This document shows, in pieces, positions 1-9,164 of a DNA stretch of 64,000 bases; position 1 is the first letter of the stretch; every line of letters starts with the position of its first letter. This stretch comes from Exilispira sp964581895 (GTDB lineage Bacteria; Spirochaetota; JAAYUW01): the NCBI GenBank assembly GCA_964581895.1, contig CAZOPR010000002.1, positions 124,001 to 188,000 on the forward strand, in the 5' to 3' direction. A model generated the notes under the pieces. That model saw only the letters and a program-made list of their open reading frames with translations, had not been told where the DNA came from and did no database searches. Both the position numbers and the translations under genes were made by a program.

Positions 1-963
1 AAAATCAATTTTTAATAATTTACTTGCTATCAAAATTGAGCAAATTGCAGTTTCAATATTTTCATCCTGAAAAGATCCTATTAGTGATGAAATTAATTCA
101 AATTTTTTCCTATATTTGCTATAATGCTTAATAGGAATATTATTTGCTAAAGGCTTTTTTTTAAATTCTTCAATAAATCTATCTTTAAGTTCAATCTGAT
201 ATTTTGAAAATATTTTTGAATCAGATTTTATAAATCCTTTTGTTTCAATAGATAGATAATCTTTTGTATAATAGAAGTTTGCATTTTTTTTTAATGCAAT
301 TTTTTTTATCTTATCATAGACAATTTTTCTATTTTTTCCGAGAATAATTGGAATATTTTCTTTTATTATTCCAGCTTTTTCTGAAGCAATCTTAGGTAAA
401 GTTTTACCTAAGACCTCTGTATGCTCATAAGTAATTGAAGTTATTACGCAAAGAATAGGATTTACAATATTTGTAGAATCAAGTCTGCCACCAAGACCAA
501 CTTCTATTATTGCTATATCTACCTTTTTTTCATAGAAGTAAATAAAGGCAAGTTCTGTAAAGATATCAAAAAAAGAAGGTATTTCCTCCTTTCTATCTAT
601 TTTAATAACATAATCATAGATCCTTGATAAAATAGAAATAAAATCTTCTTTTGTAATATTTTGAGAATTTATCTTTATTCTTTCGCAGACATCATAAAGA
701 TGTGGGGAGGTGTATAATCCAACCTTATATCCTAGACTTTCAAAATATTTAGCAATAAGGTAAGAAACAGTCCCTTTCCCTTTTGAACCAGCCACATGAA
801 TTATCTTATATTTATCAGCAGGATTTTTAAAATATTGATTCATCTTTAGGATAGGAAAAAGAAGAAAATTTTTTTTATCTTTTCTTTTATCCTGATCTCT
901 TTCAAGATTTGTAAATGAATAAATCCAATCTAATGCCTCATCAAAGTTTTCCCATCTATTCAT
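1..963 (-). CDS. folC: Folylpolyglutamate/dihydrofolate synthase FolC (3' end cut by window edge)
   Basis: About 321 N-terminal residues are present; the family is usually 420-430 long, so roughly 100 C-terminal residues lie left of position 1. The Mur-ligase-type ATP loop HVAGSKGKGT is at residues 56-65 and the family motif TSPHL at 85-89, with EVGLGGRLDSTN and TSITYEHTEVLG further on. FolC adds glutamate to folates in the cytoplasm using ATP. The ATG at 963-961 overlaps the stop of the upstream TPR gene by 8 bases (ATGAATAG), which implies translational coupling. The glyA/gcv operon in this window produces the folates this enzyme would polyglutamylate, but it is not linked to folC. The start and family are well supported. 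Confidence 0.93.
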   Translation of the reverse strand, partial: MNRWENFDEALDWIYSFTNLERDQDKRKDKKNFLLFPILKMNQYFKNPADKYKIIHVAGSKGKGTVSYLIAKYFESLGYKVGLYTSPHLYDVCERIKINSQNITKEDFISILSRIYDYVIKIDRKEEIPSFFDIFTELAFIYFYEKKVDIAIIEVGLGGRLDSTNIVNPILCVITSITYEHTEVLGKTLPKIASEKAGIIKENIPIILGKNRKIVYDKIKKIALKKNANFYYTKDYLSIETKGFIKSDSKIFSKYQIELKDRFIEEFKKKPLANNIPIKHYSKYRKKFELISSLIGSFQDENIETAICSILIASKLLKIDF

Positions 964-3900
964 CATTATTTTCTTTTTTCATGAATTTTAAAAAAGTCTG
1001 AAAATTTTTAGAAAGTGTTGCTTTTTCTTGGATTTCTTTTGGTAAATTTGACACTTCTGAAAACAGATACTTTCCTAACTCTTTTATTGAAGTTGAAAAA
1101 AAATTCTTTTTCTCTATTTTACTTTTTGGTCTTTCTTGAAGCAATTTTTTTACAACTTCAATCTTAGGAGGACCGAATTTTAGCACTCCTAGATTAACAA
1201 TACCAGAACCTTTACTTTTCTTTTCTATATTTTCTTTATTTTCTGATTCTTTTAGTGCCTCTTTACTTTTAGCGCCTTCCATTAGTTCTTCAGTTTCTGG
1301 TTCCAAAATCTCTTCAATTGGAATTTCTTCTTTTAAATTATCAGAAAAAATAGGTTCAACTGGCTCGAAAAAATCAGGAATAATTTCATTTTCTTTTTTT
1401 TCAGTTTTTTCTTCGGCTTTTTCTTCATCAAATTCTAAATTTTCTTCTGACTCTAGTTCTTTTGGAAATTCTGGTATCTGATCATCTTCAAAATCATATT
1501 TATTTTCAATATCTTCAAGATTTTTTCCAGCGTTTTCATAAGGTTCTTCATAATTAGGAAGGCTTTTTTCAATATTTTCATCTCTTGCATTTTTATATGA
1601 AGGTATAATCTTTTGATCCTGATTTGAAGGTGATTGCATTGATTGAGGTTGTTGCTTTTCTTCTATTTGCTTATAAGTAGGTTCAATAACAGTTTGCATT
1701 TCCTCTGGAATAGTTTGAGGTGCTACTGGCATTTGTGAAGATTCTGGTTGCTGTTTTAATTGTGGTTGATTAACAGGCGGTTGCATTTGCATAGGTTTTT
1801 GAGAAGAATAATCTTGATAAAAGGGCATTTGCTGTGGTAAAGGTTGCTGATATGTTGGTTGAGGATAAAATGGCATCTGTGGGGCTATAGGTGGTTGGTA
1901 AAATGGAGGGGAAAACATTATCGGTTGCTGCATAATTTGAGGTTGACTTATAGGAGCTTGTTGGCTACTGCTTAATTTTTCTTTTTCTTTTCTTCTTCTA
2001 TCCTCTTCATTTAAGTTATATGCTTCATCTAAAGAAGCTGGTATATTATCCATTTTTAATTCATTTAATAAACTAACATCTTCATCTTCACTTATCTTTT
2101 TTGACTCCGAAGGAAAAGGCATATTTTTGCTTTGCAAATTATCAAAAGGGATTTTTTCGAAAATATCGGTATCTTTATCATTCAATGAATCTATAAGATT
2201 TTCTTCTTCATTTTTCTTTGATTTTTTTTCGATTATTTCTTCAGCCTCTTCTTCAACCTCTTCAGGGACAAAAATACCATCTGAAAGATAATCTAAAATT
2301 TTGCTTGATTCATCCTTATTAAATGATTCAGTCTCTTCTGTATATTGTCCATCCAAAATTTTTGATATTAGATTATATTCTATGCTTTCATTCTCAATTT
2401 CATCTATTTTTGTTCCTATCGTTTCATCTACCTGATCAAAAAGTTTTTCTATTGAACTTTCTATTTTTTTCTTTTCTTCATCAGCAATAGAAGTGCTTTC
2501 TAATTGTTTTTCTTTAAATTTATTTAAGATAGTTAAATTTCTATTTTTTATCTCTTTTTCATAGCTACTTAGAACATTTTCATAATTTTCTAGGATATCA
2601 TTGAATTGTTCAATTGATTCTATAGACTTATATTTAGTTAGATTTAAAACTGTAGAATATTCATCTATCGCTTCTTTCAATTTATTATTTTTTCTATAGT
2701 ATTCACCTAAAATTAAGTAAGGTTGTATATTTTTGGGATCACTTTTTTTTGCTTTTTCCAAATAATATAAAGCATCTACTACCTGTTGATCTTCCAATTT
2801 AATTTGACCTAATGTAACATTAGCATCAAAATTATCTGGATCTTTTTCTAAAAGCTTTGTTAAATAATAATTTGCGCCAGCTTTATTACTATTAGAAAAG
2901 TCAATAATTCCTTTTCTTAAAAGGCCTTCTTCATTTTCTGGATTTATTTCTAAAAGTTTTGAATAATATGAATCTGCTTTTTTTAAATCGCCTTTTAACT
3001 CGTAACCAAATCCTAAGCCAAAAAGGGATTCTTCTGAAGTTGGATTTTTTTCTAAAATTTTTGAAAAATAAAGTCGAGATTTGTCAAACTCTTTTATCTG
3101 TAATGCAGATTTTCCAATTTCAATAAGAATTTTTTCATTATCTTGAAATTTTTTCTCGGCTTCTGATAATATTTTTAATGCCTTTTCAGGGAAGTCTAAT
3201 TTTTGATAAAGTTGAGCCAAACGAAGATAAGGTTCTGGATTTTGTTTACTTATAGTTGTAGCTTTATAATAAAGTTCTTCAGCCTTCTCATTTATTCCCA
3301 TTTTTTCATACGAGTAGCCAAGAAAAACAATGATATCAATACTATTGGGATCAAGATTATATGCTTTTTCAAGATTCTTTAATGCATCTTTATAAGAACC
3401 CTCTTCAATCTCGAAAAGACCCAACATTTTTAATATATTTGGTGAATTTGGTTTTAATTTATTGGCTTTTACAAAAGATTTATAACTTTCCTTTTTTTTA
3501 TTTTGCCTATAATAGATAAATCCAAGATTCTCATATACCTTTGGATTATTACTATCTAACTTTAATAAAGTTAAATAATATCTTAACGCATCATCTAATT
3601 TATTAATTAAAAAGGAGATATCCGCTAAAAGCATTAAAATATCGATATTTTTAGGATTTCTTTTTATAGCTTCTTTAAGATTGACAATCGCCTTATCATA
3701 ACTTTTCAACTCATAATTTAATTTCCCAATCAAAAAGAAGTACTGCCAATCACCTTTTAATTTTTCTGGAATACTAAGCAATATATCTTTAGCTTCTTTA
3801 TAAAGTTTTGAAAGAATTTTAAGTTCAACAAGTTTATAAATAAAAATTGGATTGCTTTTTTCTGAATTATAAAGAGTTTCATAAATTTTTGTAGCATTAG

Positions 3901-4060
3901 ATAAATCATTTAATTTAATATAAGTATCAGCCAATAAAACTCTTAATTCATTTGTAGGCCCGCTATACTTTATTTCCTTAAGAAGAAGTTCTATGGCTTT
4001 TTCATACTCTGTTAAATTAATGGCTCTATTAATTTCCTGTAAACTACTTCTTTTGTCCAT
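956..4060 (-). CDS. Large TPR-repeat protein with Pro/Gln-rich and acidic low-complexity tail
   Basis: The protein has 1034 residues. Residues 1 to about 480 are roughly a dozen tandem TPR units with the typical spacing of Gly, Tyr, Ala and Pro (for example NPKVYENLGFIYYRQNKKK). About 480-720 is charged and probably coiled or disordered. About 720-830 is rich in Pro, Gln and Met. The following stretch is very acidic, and a basic conserved-looking patch ends the protein. There is no signal peptide or membrane segment, so it is probably a cytoplasmic scaffold. Its start overlaps the end of the giant coiled-coil gene by 17 bases and its stop overlaps folC, so the three genes are coupled. No specific function is recognised; pairing with a membrane-anchored coiled coil suggests a structural assembly (inference). 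Confidence 0.85.
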   Translation of the reverse strand: MDKRSSLQEINRAINLTEYEKAIELLLKEIKYSGPTNELRVLLADTYIKLNDLSNATKIYETLYNSEKSNPIFIYKLVELKILSKLYKEAKDILLSIPEKLKGDWQYFFLIGKLNYELKSYDKAIVNLKEAIKRNPKNIDILMLLADISFLINKLDDALRYYLTLLKLDSNNPKVYENLGFIYYRQNKKKESYKSFVKANKLKPNSPNILKMLGLFEIEEGSYKDALKNLEKAYNLDPNSIDIIVFLGYSYEKMGINEKAEELYYKATTISKQNPEPYLRLAQLYQKLDFPEKALKILSEAEKKFQDNEKILIEIGKSALQIKEFDKSRLYFSKILEKNPTSEESLFGLGFGYELKGDLKKADSYYSKLLEINPENEEGLLRKGIIDFSNSNKAGANYYLTKLLEKDPDNFDANVTLGQIKLEDQQVVDALYYLEKAKKSDPKNIQPYLILGEYYRKNNKLKEAIDEYSTVLNLTKYKSIESIEQFNDILENYENVLSSYEKEIKNRNLTILNKFKEKQLESTSIADEEKKKIESSIEKLFDQVDETIGTKIDEIENESIEYNLISKILDGQYTEETESFNKDESSKILDYLSDGIFVPEEVEEEAEEIIEKKSKKNEEENLIDSLNDKDTDIFEKIPFDNLQSKNMPFPSESKKISEDEDVSLLNELKMDNIPASLDEAYNLNEEDRRRKEKEKLSSSQQAPISQPQIMQQPIMFSPPFYQPPIAPQMPFYPQPTYQQPLPQQMPFYQDYSSQKPMQMQPPVNQPQLKQQPESSQMPVAPQTIPEEMQTVIEPTYKQIEEKQQPQSMQSPSNQDQKIIPSYKNARDENIEKSLPNYEEPYENAGKNLEDIENKYDFEDDQIPEFPKELESEENLEFDEEKAEEKTEKKENEIIPDFFEPVEPIFSDNLKEEIPIEEILEPETEELMEGAKSKEALKESENKENIEKKSKGSGIVNLGVLKFGPPKIEVVKKLLQERPKSKIEKKNFFSTSIKELGKYLFSEVSNLPKEIQEKATLSKNFQTFLKFMKKENNDE

Positions 4061-7000
4061 ACAGTTTTATTGTTAACTCTACCTCAGCTATGCTTTTATT
4101 TGTGACTCTTGCGATTTCTTCTTCGCTCCAGCCTTGTCTATAAAGTTCTAATATTGTTTCACTTTTATCTTCTGAACCAACAGGGACTCTTTTTGCTTCA
4201 GGTTTCATTTTTAATATAACATTTGTTTTTTCAATTAAAAGCTCTAACTGTTCTATCAATTCTTCAGATCTAGAATTAAGTTTTTCAAGCCTATCTTCTG
4301 TTTTAGTAAGCCATACTTGTTTTTGCTCCAATTGCTTGTTTCTTTCTTCTAAATCCAATATAAAACCATCCATTTGGGAAAATTTTTCTAAGGCTGAGTC
4401 AAATTTTTTAGATTCTTTATCAATTGATAGAATTTCTTTTTCAAGATTTAGCAACCTTTCATGTAAACTTTTACTTTCATTTTTAGTTGATTCAATTAAT
4501 TCTTTAATTCCCTGACTTTCTCCATACATATTATTAAATTCATTTTCAATTTTTTGTATGTTATCATTCAACTCAGAAAGTTTACTGTCATATTGTTTTA
4601 ATAATCCAAACTTTTCAGTAACCTTTTTAAACATCTGCTCTAGTTCAACTAACCTACTTTTAACATTTTCTATGACTTCCATATCATTTTGAACTTTGTT
4701 AAATTGATTATCTGCCTTTGCAGAAAGCACCACTAGTTTATCGAAAGTTTCTTCTAACCTTGCAAGAGTTTTCCTCTCATTTCTTAGCTCAAATATCTTT
4801 TTAGAATATTCTTCTAAATCTTTATCTATACCTTCAAAACTTTTTAAAAATTCTTCCGTTTCTTTTTGTTTAGAATTCACTATTTCCAATTGTTCTTTGT
4901 AATTTAATAAAAGTTCATCAATTTTATTAATATCATCTTTGATTTGTGTTAAAAAATTATTTTTATTTTCTAATCTGTTAAATTCATCATTAACCAGACG
5001 AAATTTATTTTCTATAGCTTCAAATTTTTCTTTTATCTCATCTTCAATAGATATAAATATTTCATTAGATTTATTTTTCATATTAAATAAATCATTCTTA
5101 AAGTCTTCTAATAACATATCTTTTGATGAAAGAACATTTTCAATTGAACTTTTTAAGTTCGCTTTTGAACGATTAATAATTTCATTCATATCCTGTTCTT
5201 TTTCAACCAAAATTTTTGTGACTTTTACATCCACTATATTTTGAAGATTTTTAATCATTTCATTAAATTCATCTTTTTTTTCACTTAATTCTTTGTATCT
5301 GGCATCAATATTCGCTAAATTTTGAACAGCTGAATCTATATATTTTTTTTCAAGTTCATCTAACAAATCTTTAACCTGTTCTTCAAAATTTTTCTGCAAA
5401 TTAACAGATCTTTCTTCAATTTTTTTATTCGCATCATTTATATATTTTATATAATCCATCTTTGTCTGTTCAAGTTCTTTTTCAAATTTATCTAACACAA
5501 TAGCAATTTCTTCTTTCCTTTTAAATATTTCTTCCTTGTATTCATTATAATTATTATCCATCTCGCTATCAATATTTTGATATTTTTTTTCAATATCGCT
5601 TATCAAATTTTCAATTTTATTAATACTTGTCTCAATCTCTTTTTGTTTTGGTAATATTTTTTGATATGACAAATTAAATAAACTTTCTATCTTTTCAATA
5701 TTTTGTTTGCTTATTTTTTCTGTTTCTAAATTCATATTTGTAGCTAAACCATCTATCTGTTCTCTGATTTTTTCCTTTTGTTCAGAAAATTCCTTTAATA
5801 TATTTTCAAGCAAAGCTTTCATTTTATTTGATGTTTCTTCCTGAAATCTCTGGCAGAATTGATCATATTTTTGAGAATTATCTGTATATTTTTTTTCTAT
5901 ACTTTCTTCAAAATCTTTCAGTTTTATAATAAATTCGTTTATTCTATTTTCAATCTGCCTTATCTTTTCTTCACTAGATATTTTTATATTATTAATAAAA
6001 CCATTTACTTTTAATTCTACTATTTTTACTTTCTCCTCTACCTGCTTTTCAATTCCGTTAACNNNNNNNNNNNNNNNNNNNNNNNNNNNNNNNNNNNNNN
6101 NNNNNNNNNNNNNNNNNNNNNNNNNNNNNNNNNNNNNNNNNNNNNNNNNNNNNNNNNNNNNNTTTTTCAGTTCTTCTTCTATCTCAACCTTCTTTTCTTC
6201 AAATCCTTTTAGATATAACTCAACTTGATCTTTAGATTCCTTTATCTTATTAAATATTTTATTGAATTGGTCTATAACTTCATTTTTCATTTCTTCTATT
6301 TTTTCTTCAGTTTCTTTAATCTTTTCATCACTTGATAATTTTATATTACCAAAAAATTCTTCGGCTTTTAATTCTACTATTTTTACTTTCTCCTCTACCT
6401 GCTTTTCAATTCCGTTAACTTTTTCTTTAGTCTTTTCAATCTTATTATCATATTCTTCAAGTTGCTTATATAATTCTGGTATCTTAGATAATATAAATTC
6501 TTTTTCTTTTTCTATCCTTTGTATCACTACTTCTATCGCTTTTTCAATCTCCTGTGAACCTTTATTTTCAATTGTTACTACCTTATCTTTTATCTTATTA
6601 AGTCTTTCATCTATTTCTTTTTCTATTGTCTCAAATTTACCTGAGTTTTCTTTCATCTTTTCTAAAATCTGATCTTCTAACTTCAATATCTTATCTTCCG
6701 CTTCTTTACTTATAATATTCGCATTTTCAAATACATTTTCTTTTACTTTTTTCAGTTCTTCTTCTATCTCAACCTTCTTTTCTTCAAATCCTTTTAGATA
6801 TAGCTCAACTTGATCTTTAGATTCCTTTATCTTATTAAACTGCATTATAACATCTTTTTCAATTTCTTTGATTTTTTCTTCAATATCCTTATCATATTTA
6901 TCCATGCTTTGATTTATATATTGCTTAATCATACCAAGTTCAGAAAAGACTTCTTCCTTCTTTTTGGAAAATTCTTTTAATTCTGATATTAAATTATTTT

Positions 7001-8843
7001 TATATAGATTTAATTCTTGAATAAAATTGTTACCTTTGGTTGTAAAATCCTTATAAATATTATCAAATTCAACTATGTATTTATCCTGACTACTTAAAAT
7101 AGACTGAGTAATTTCAGATATTCTAGTTTCGACAAGATTATTTATCTTACTTTCAAACTGAACTAATTTTTTTGAAATTTCCTCTGAATATTTAGGTATT
7201 TCTAAATCAAATTGTTGTATCTTTTCTTTAAATTCACTTTTGGTTTTTTCAAATCCAGAAATTATTTCATTAAATTGATTATCTAATTGATTCTTTTTAT
7301 TAATAATTTGACTTTCTATTTCAGATAATTTTATTTCCCTATCCTCAAGTATTTTTTCAATCTCTAAATTAAAATTTTTTGCAATATCTTCTATTTTTGT
7401 ATTTGTTTGTTGATTAAACTTATTTAAAGAATTCTTTATTATTTCTTCATTTTCTTTCAATATATCTTGAAATTTACTTAAATATTCATCTTTTAATCTA
7501 TTTTGCTCTTTGGTTATTTCTTCGAACTGATCTTCAATTTTTTTAGCTTTCTCTTCAACTTTATCTAATGATTCTGTATTTAAAATAGTAAGTTGGTTTT
7601 TATACTGCTCAACTATTGCTCTTGCATCTAAATCTAAATTAGTAAATTTTTTTTCAATCTCTTTATAAACTGTTTCCTGGTAGTTTGCTATTCTTTGTTC
7701 AAGGTGAAGGACATATTTACCAACATCTGCAACTTTTGAATTAATTATTTTATCTATCGCATCTTGAATGCTATCTATTTTTTGAGTTACCTGACTTAAC
7801 TGTTTTTCACTTTGAAGTAAATATTCTTCTATTTTCTTTGTTTTTTCAGCAAAAGATGCAAGCAATTCTTTGTTGAATTTTTCAACCATTTTTTCAGATT
7901 CTGAAGATATAGTATCATCGAACAAATCGACCTTTTCTTCTAATTGAATATATAATAGATTAATACTATTTCGAAGTGATTCCAAGGACTTTATTTTTTC
8001 ATCAATCCTTATCTCATTGTTTCTAATTATTTCAGAAATTGATTTTTCGAACTGCTCTTCCTTTTCATTTTGTAAATTTATTATATTTTCTTCATAAGCC
8101 TTAAAAGAATCATTTATATCTTCAAATTTATCAGTAAAACTATCCAATTTATCTTGAACATTTTTTTCAATTTCATTTAAGTAATTCTCAAAATTTTTTT
8201 CAGAAATGTTAACTTTACTATTAAATTCTTGTTTAAGTTCTTCTATCTTTTTATTTAATTCTTGTTCAACAGTTTTCAACTTTTCATATTGCAATTTTGC
8301 ATTTTGTTGAATTACAGAATTCGCTTTTTCATGCAATTCAACTAAATAGCTTTCAACTTGCTCTCTCATTGATTCTTGCTTAGAAATTAAAGAATCACTT
8401 AATGAATTGCATTGACTTTCAACTGATGCCAGTTCCTTTTTAAACTGTTCTATTTTACTATTAAAATTTTCAAGTTTAGAAATCTCAGATGATAAAGAGT
8501 CTTTGGTTTCACCAATAAGTTTTATCGATTTTTTTAGTTGCTCTATTTCCTGCTTTTGATCCTGGAATTTTGAAAAAAATAGCATAATATCGCTATGCTG
8601 TTTTTCATATTTTGCAGATAGTGATTGAGCTTGCTTAATGTGAAAATCAATATCTATTGTAAGGTCTTTAATAGTTTGCTTTTTTTCTACAATAAATGTA
8701 TCCAAATCTTTTATAGATTTTTCAACAAATAATTTTAGTTTTGAAAGCTGTTGGTTTGACTTATCAATTGCTCTAAATATTATTGATATAATTATAGAAA
8801 TTGCTGTTGAAATTAATATAATTGCAAAAATCGATATTCCCAT
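4044..8843 (-). CDS. Giant membrane-anchored coiled-coil protein with C-terminal HTH-like motif (interrupted by an assembly gap)
   Basis: About 1600 residues as assembled. Residues 4-24 form one hydrophobic segment (IFAIILISTAISIIISII), and everything after it to about residue 1540 is Lys/Glu-rich coiled coil. The last 40 residues (ETILELYRQGWSEEEIARVT and following) resemble the short helix-turn-helix tail of DUF6115/DUF2802-type membrane coiled-coil proteins. About 34 unknown residues near 894-928 correspond to the N-run, which sits inside an internal duplication, so the true length is uncertain. The start at 8843 is supported by an AAGGAAGGA ribosome site. The likely topology is a short N-terminal anchor with a very long cytoplasmic rod. 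It heads the coupled operon with the TPR protein and folC. The function is unknown; SMC-like or cytoskeletal roles cannot be claimed because no ATPase motif is present. Confidence 0.85.
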   Translation of the reverse strand: MGISIFAIILISTAISIIISIIFRAIDKSNQQLSKLKLFVEKSIKDLDTFIVEKKQTIKDLTIDIDFHIKQAQSLSAKYEKQHSDIMLFFSKFQDQKQEIEQLKKSIKLIGETKDSLSSEISKLENFNSKIEQFKKELASVESQCNSLSDSLISKQESMREQVESYLVELHEKANSVIQQNAKLQYEKLKTVEQELNKKIEELKQEFNSKVNISEKNFENYLNEIEKNVQDKLDSFTDKFEDINDSFKAYEENIINLQNEKEEQFEKSISEIIRNNEIRIDEKIKSLESLRNSINLLYIQLEEKVDLFDDTISSESEKMVEKFNKELLASFAEKTKKIEEYLLQSEKQLSQVTQKIDSIQDAIDKIINSKVADVGKYVLHLEQRIANYQETVYKEIEKKFTNLDLDARAIVEQYKNQLTILNTESLDKVEEKAKKIEDQFEEITKEQNRLKDEYLSKFQDILKENEEIIKNSLNKFNQQTNTKIEDIAKNFNLEIEKILEDREIKLSEIESQIINKKNQLDNQFNEIISGFEKTKSEFKEKIQQFDLEIPKYSEEISKKLVQFESKINNLVETRISEITQSILSSQDKYIVEFDNIYKDFTTKGNNFIQELNLYKNNLISELKEFSKKKEEVFSELGMIKQYINQSMDKYDKDIEEKIKEIEKDVIMQFNKIKESKDQVELYLKGFEEKKVEIEEELKKVKENVFENANIISKEAEDKILKLEDQILEKMKENSGKFETIEKEIDERLNKIKDKVVTIENKGSQEIEKAIEVVIQRIEKEKEFILSKIPELYKQLEEYDNKIEKTKEKVNGIEKQVEEKVKIVELKAEEFFGNIKLSSDEKIKETEEKIEEMKNEVIDQFNKIFNKIKESKDQVELYLKGFEEKKVEIEEELKXXXXXXXXXXXXXXXXXXXXXXXXXXXXXXXXXXVNGIEKQVEEKVKIVELKVNGFINNIKISSEEKIRQIENRINEFIIKLKDFEESIEKKYTDNSQKYDQFCQRFQEETSNKMKALLENILKEFSEQKEKIREQIDGLATNMNLETEKISKQNIEKIESLFNLSYQKILPKQKEIETSINKIENLISDIEKKYQNIDSEMDNNYNEYKEEIFKRKEEIAIVLDKFEKELEQTKMDYIKYINDANKKIEERSVNLQKNFEEQVKDLLDELEKKYIDSAVQNLANIDARYKELSEKKDEFNEMIKNLQNIVDVKVTKILVEKEQDMNEIINRSKANLKSSIENVLSSKDMLLEDFKNDLFNMKNKSNEIFISIEDEIKEKFEAIENKFRLVNDEFNRLENKNNFLTQIKDDINKIDELLLNYKEQLEIVNSKQKETEEFLKSFEGIDKDLEEYSKKIFELRNERKTLARLEETFDKLVVLSAKADNQFNKVQNDMEVIENVKSRLVELEQMFKKVTEKFGLLKQYDSKLSELNDNIQKIENEFNNMYGESQGIKELIESTKNESKSLHERLLNLEKEILSIDKESKKFDSALEKFSQMDGFILDLEERNKQLEQKQVWLTKTEDRLEKLNSRSEELIEQLELLIEKTNVILKMKPEAKRVPVGSEDKSETILELYRQGWSEEEIARVTNKSIAEVELTIKLYGQKK
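6008..6839 (-). repeat. Internal tandem duplication (unit about 585 bp) in the coiled-coil gene
   Basis: Two blocks recur almost perfectly. The 55 bases at 6008-6062 equal 6365-6419, and the 92 bases at 6163-6254 equal 6748-6839 with one mismatch. The second pair fixes the unit at 585 bp (195 residues). The protein motifs ESKDQVELYLKGFEEKK and VNGIEKQVEEKVKIVELK therefore each appear twice. The first pair is only 357 bp apart because the N-run replaces real sequence; restoring the 585-bp period would make the true gap 328 bp, or 328 plus multiples of 585. Confidence 0.85.
6063..6162. other. Assembly gap (100 N placeholder)
   Basis: There are exactly 100 N bases, the conventional placeholder for a gap of unknown size. 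It lies inside the coiled-coil gene and the reading frame is the same on both sides. Flanking sequence matches a second copy of the same region 585 bp (left end of the match) and 357 bp (right end) away, so the gap falls in a tandem duplication that the assembler could not resolve. Confidence 0.98.
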
Positions 8844-8916
8844 TCCAAATCCTTCCTTATCAATAAATATTTACTGAAATATAATTTGCTAAATTTTTAT
8901 TTATATCTACATAACA

Positions 8917-8944
8917 ATTATACAATATAAAAAGTAATTAACAA
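8917..8944 (-). promoter_or_regulatory. Probable sigma-70 type promoter of the coiled-coil/TPR/folC operon
   Basis: On the minus strand, TTGTTA (8944-8939) is followed after 16 bases by a perfect TATAAT (8922-8917). Transcription would start near 8910, leaving a leader of about 65 bases before the ATG at 8843. The -35 matches consensus at 4 of 6 positions. Confidence 0.55.
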
Positions 8945-9010
8945 TATAAAAGATGTAGTCAAGATTAATTATAAATATATATTTTTTTTATTTTTATGTT
9001 TTTTTTAAGT

Positions 9011-9038
9011 ATATTCTTTTCTAGAGAATAAAGAATAT
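9011..9038. repeat. 9-bp inverted repeat, possible operator
   Basis: ATATTCTTT (9011-9019) and AAAGAATAT (9030-9038) are perfect reverse complements separated by 10 bases. The repeat sits directly upstream of TTGACA at 9042, a position suited to a regulator binding site for the phosphorylase gene. There is no U-run on either strand right after it, so a terminator is less likely. The role is inferred from position only. Confidence 0.45.
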
Positions 9039-9164
9039 TTTTTGACAAGTATAATTTTTTAAGATAGTTGGAATATGAAAATAAATTACCTAAATATTGA
9101 TTCGCACATATATAGATTTTTTTTAATGATTTTTTTTTAATGATATTTTTCCAAGGAGAACAAA

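Larger units (their letters stand above)
8844..9164. other. Divergent intergenic region between coiled-coil operon and nucleoside phosphorylase
   Basis: This 321-bp AT-rich region separates two divergent genes. It holds the minus-strand promoter at 8917-8944 and a perfect 9-bp inverted repeat at 9011-9038. A perfect TTGACA at 9042-9047 and a perfect TATAAT at 9050-9055 on the plus strand are too close together to work as a pair, so the phosphorylase promoter is ambiguous. A duplicated poly-T/AATGAT element at about 9118-9144 precedes the AAGGAG ribosome site of the phosphorylase. Confidence 0.6.

Noticed and set aside
6063..6162. Two separate coiled-coil genes split by the gap
   Set aside because: Frame and repeat content agree on both sides, and no stop or start flanks the gap.
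6262..6672. Plus-strand reading frame of 136 codons inside the coiled-coil gene
   Set aside because: It is the antisense shadow of Lys/Glu-rich coiled-coil codons, with a Ser/Phe-rich product and no ribosome site.
9042..9055. Classical promoter made of TTGACA at 9042 and TATAAT at 9050
   Set aside because: The spacer is only 2 bases, so they cannot act as one promoter.
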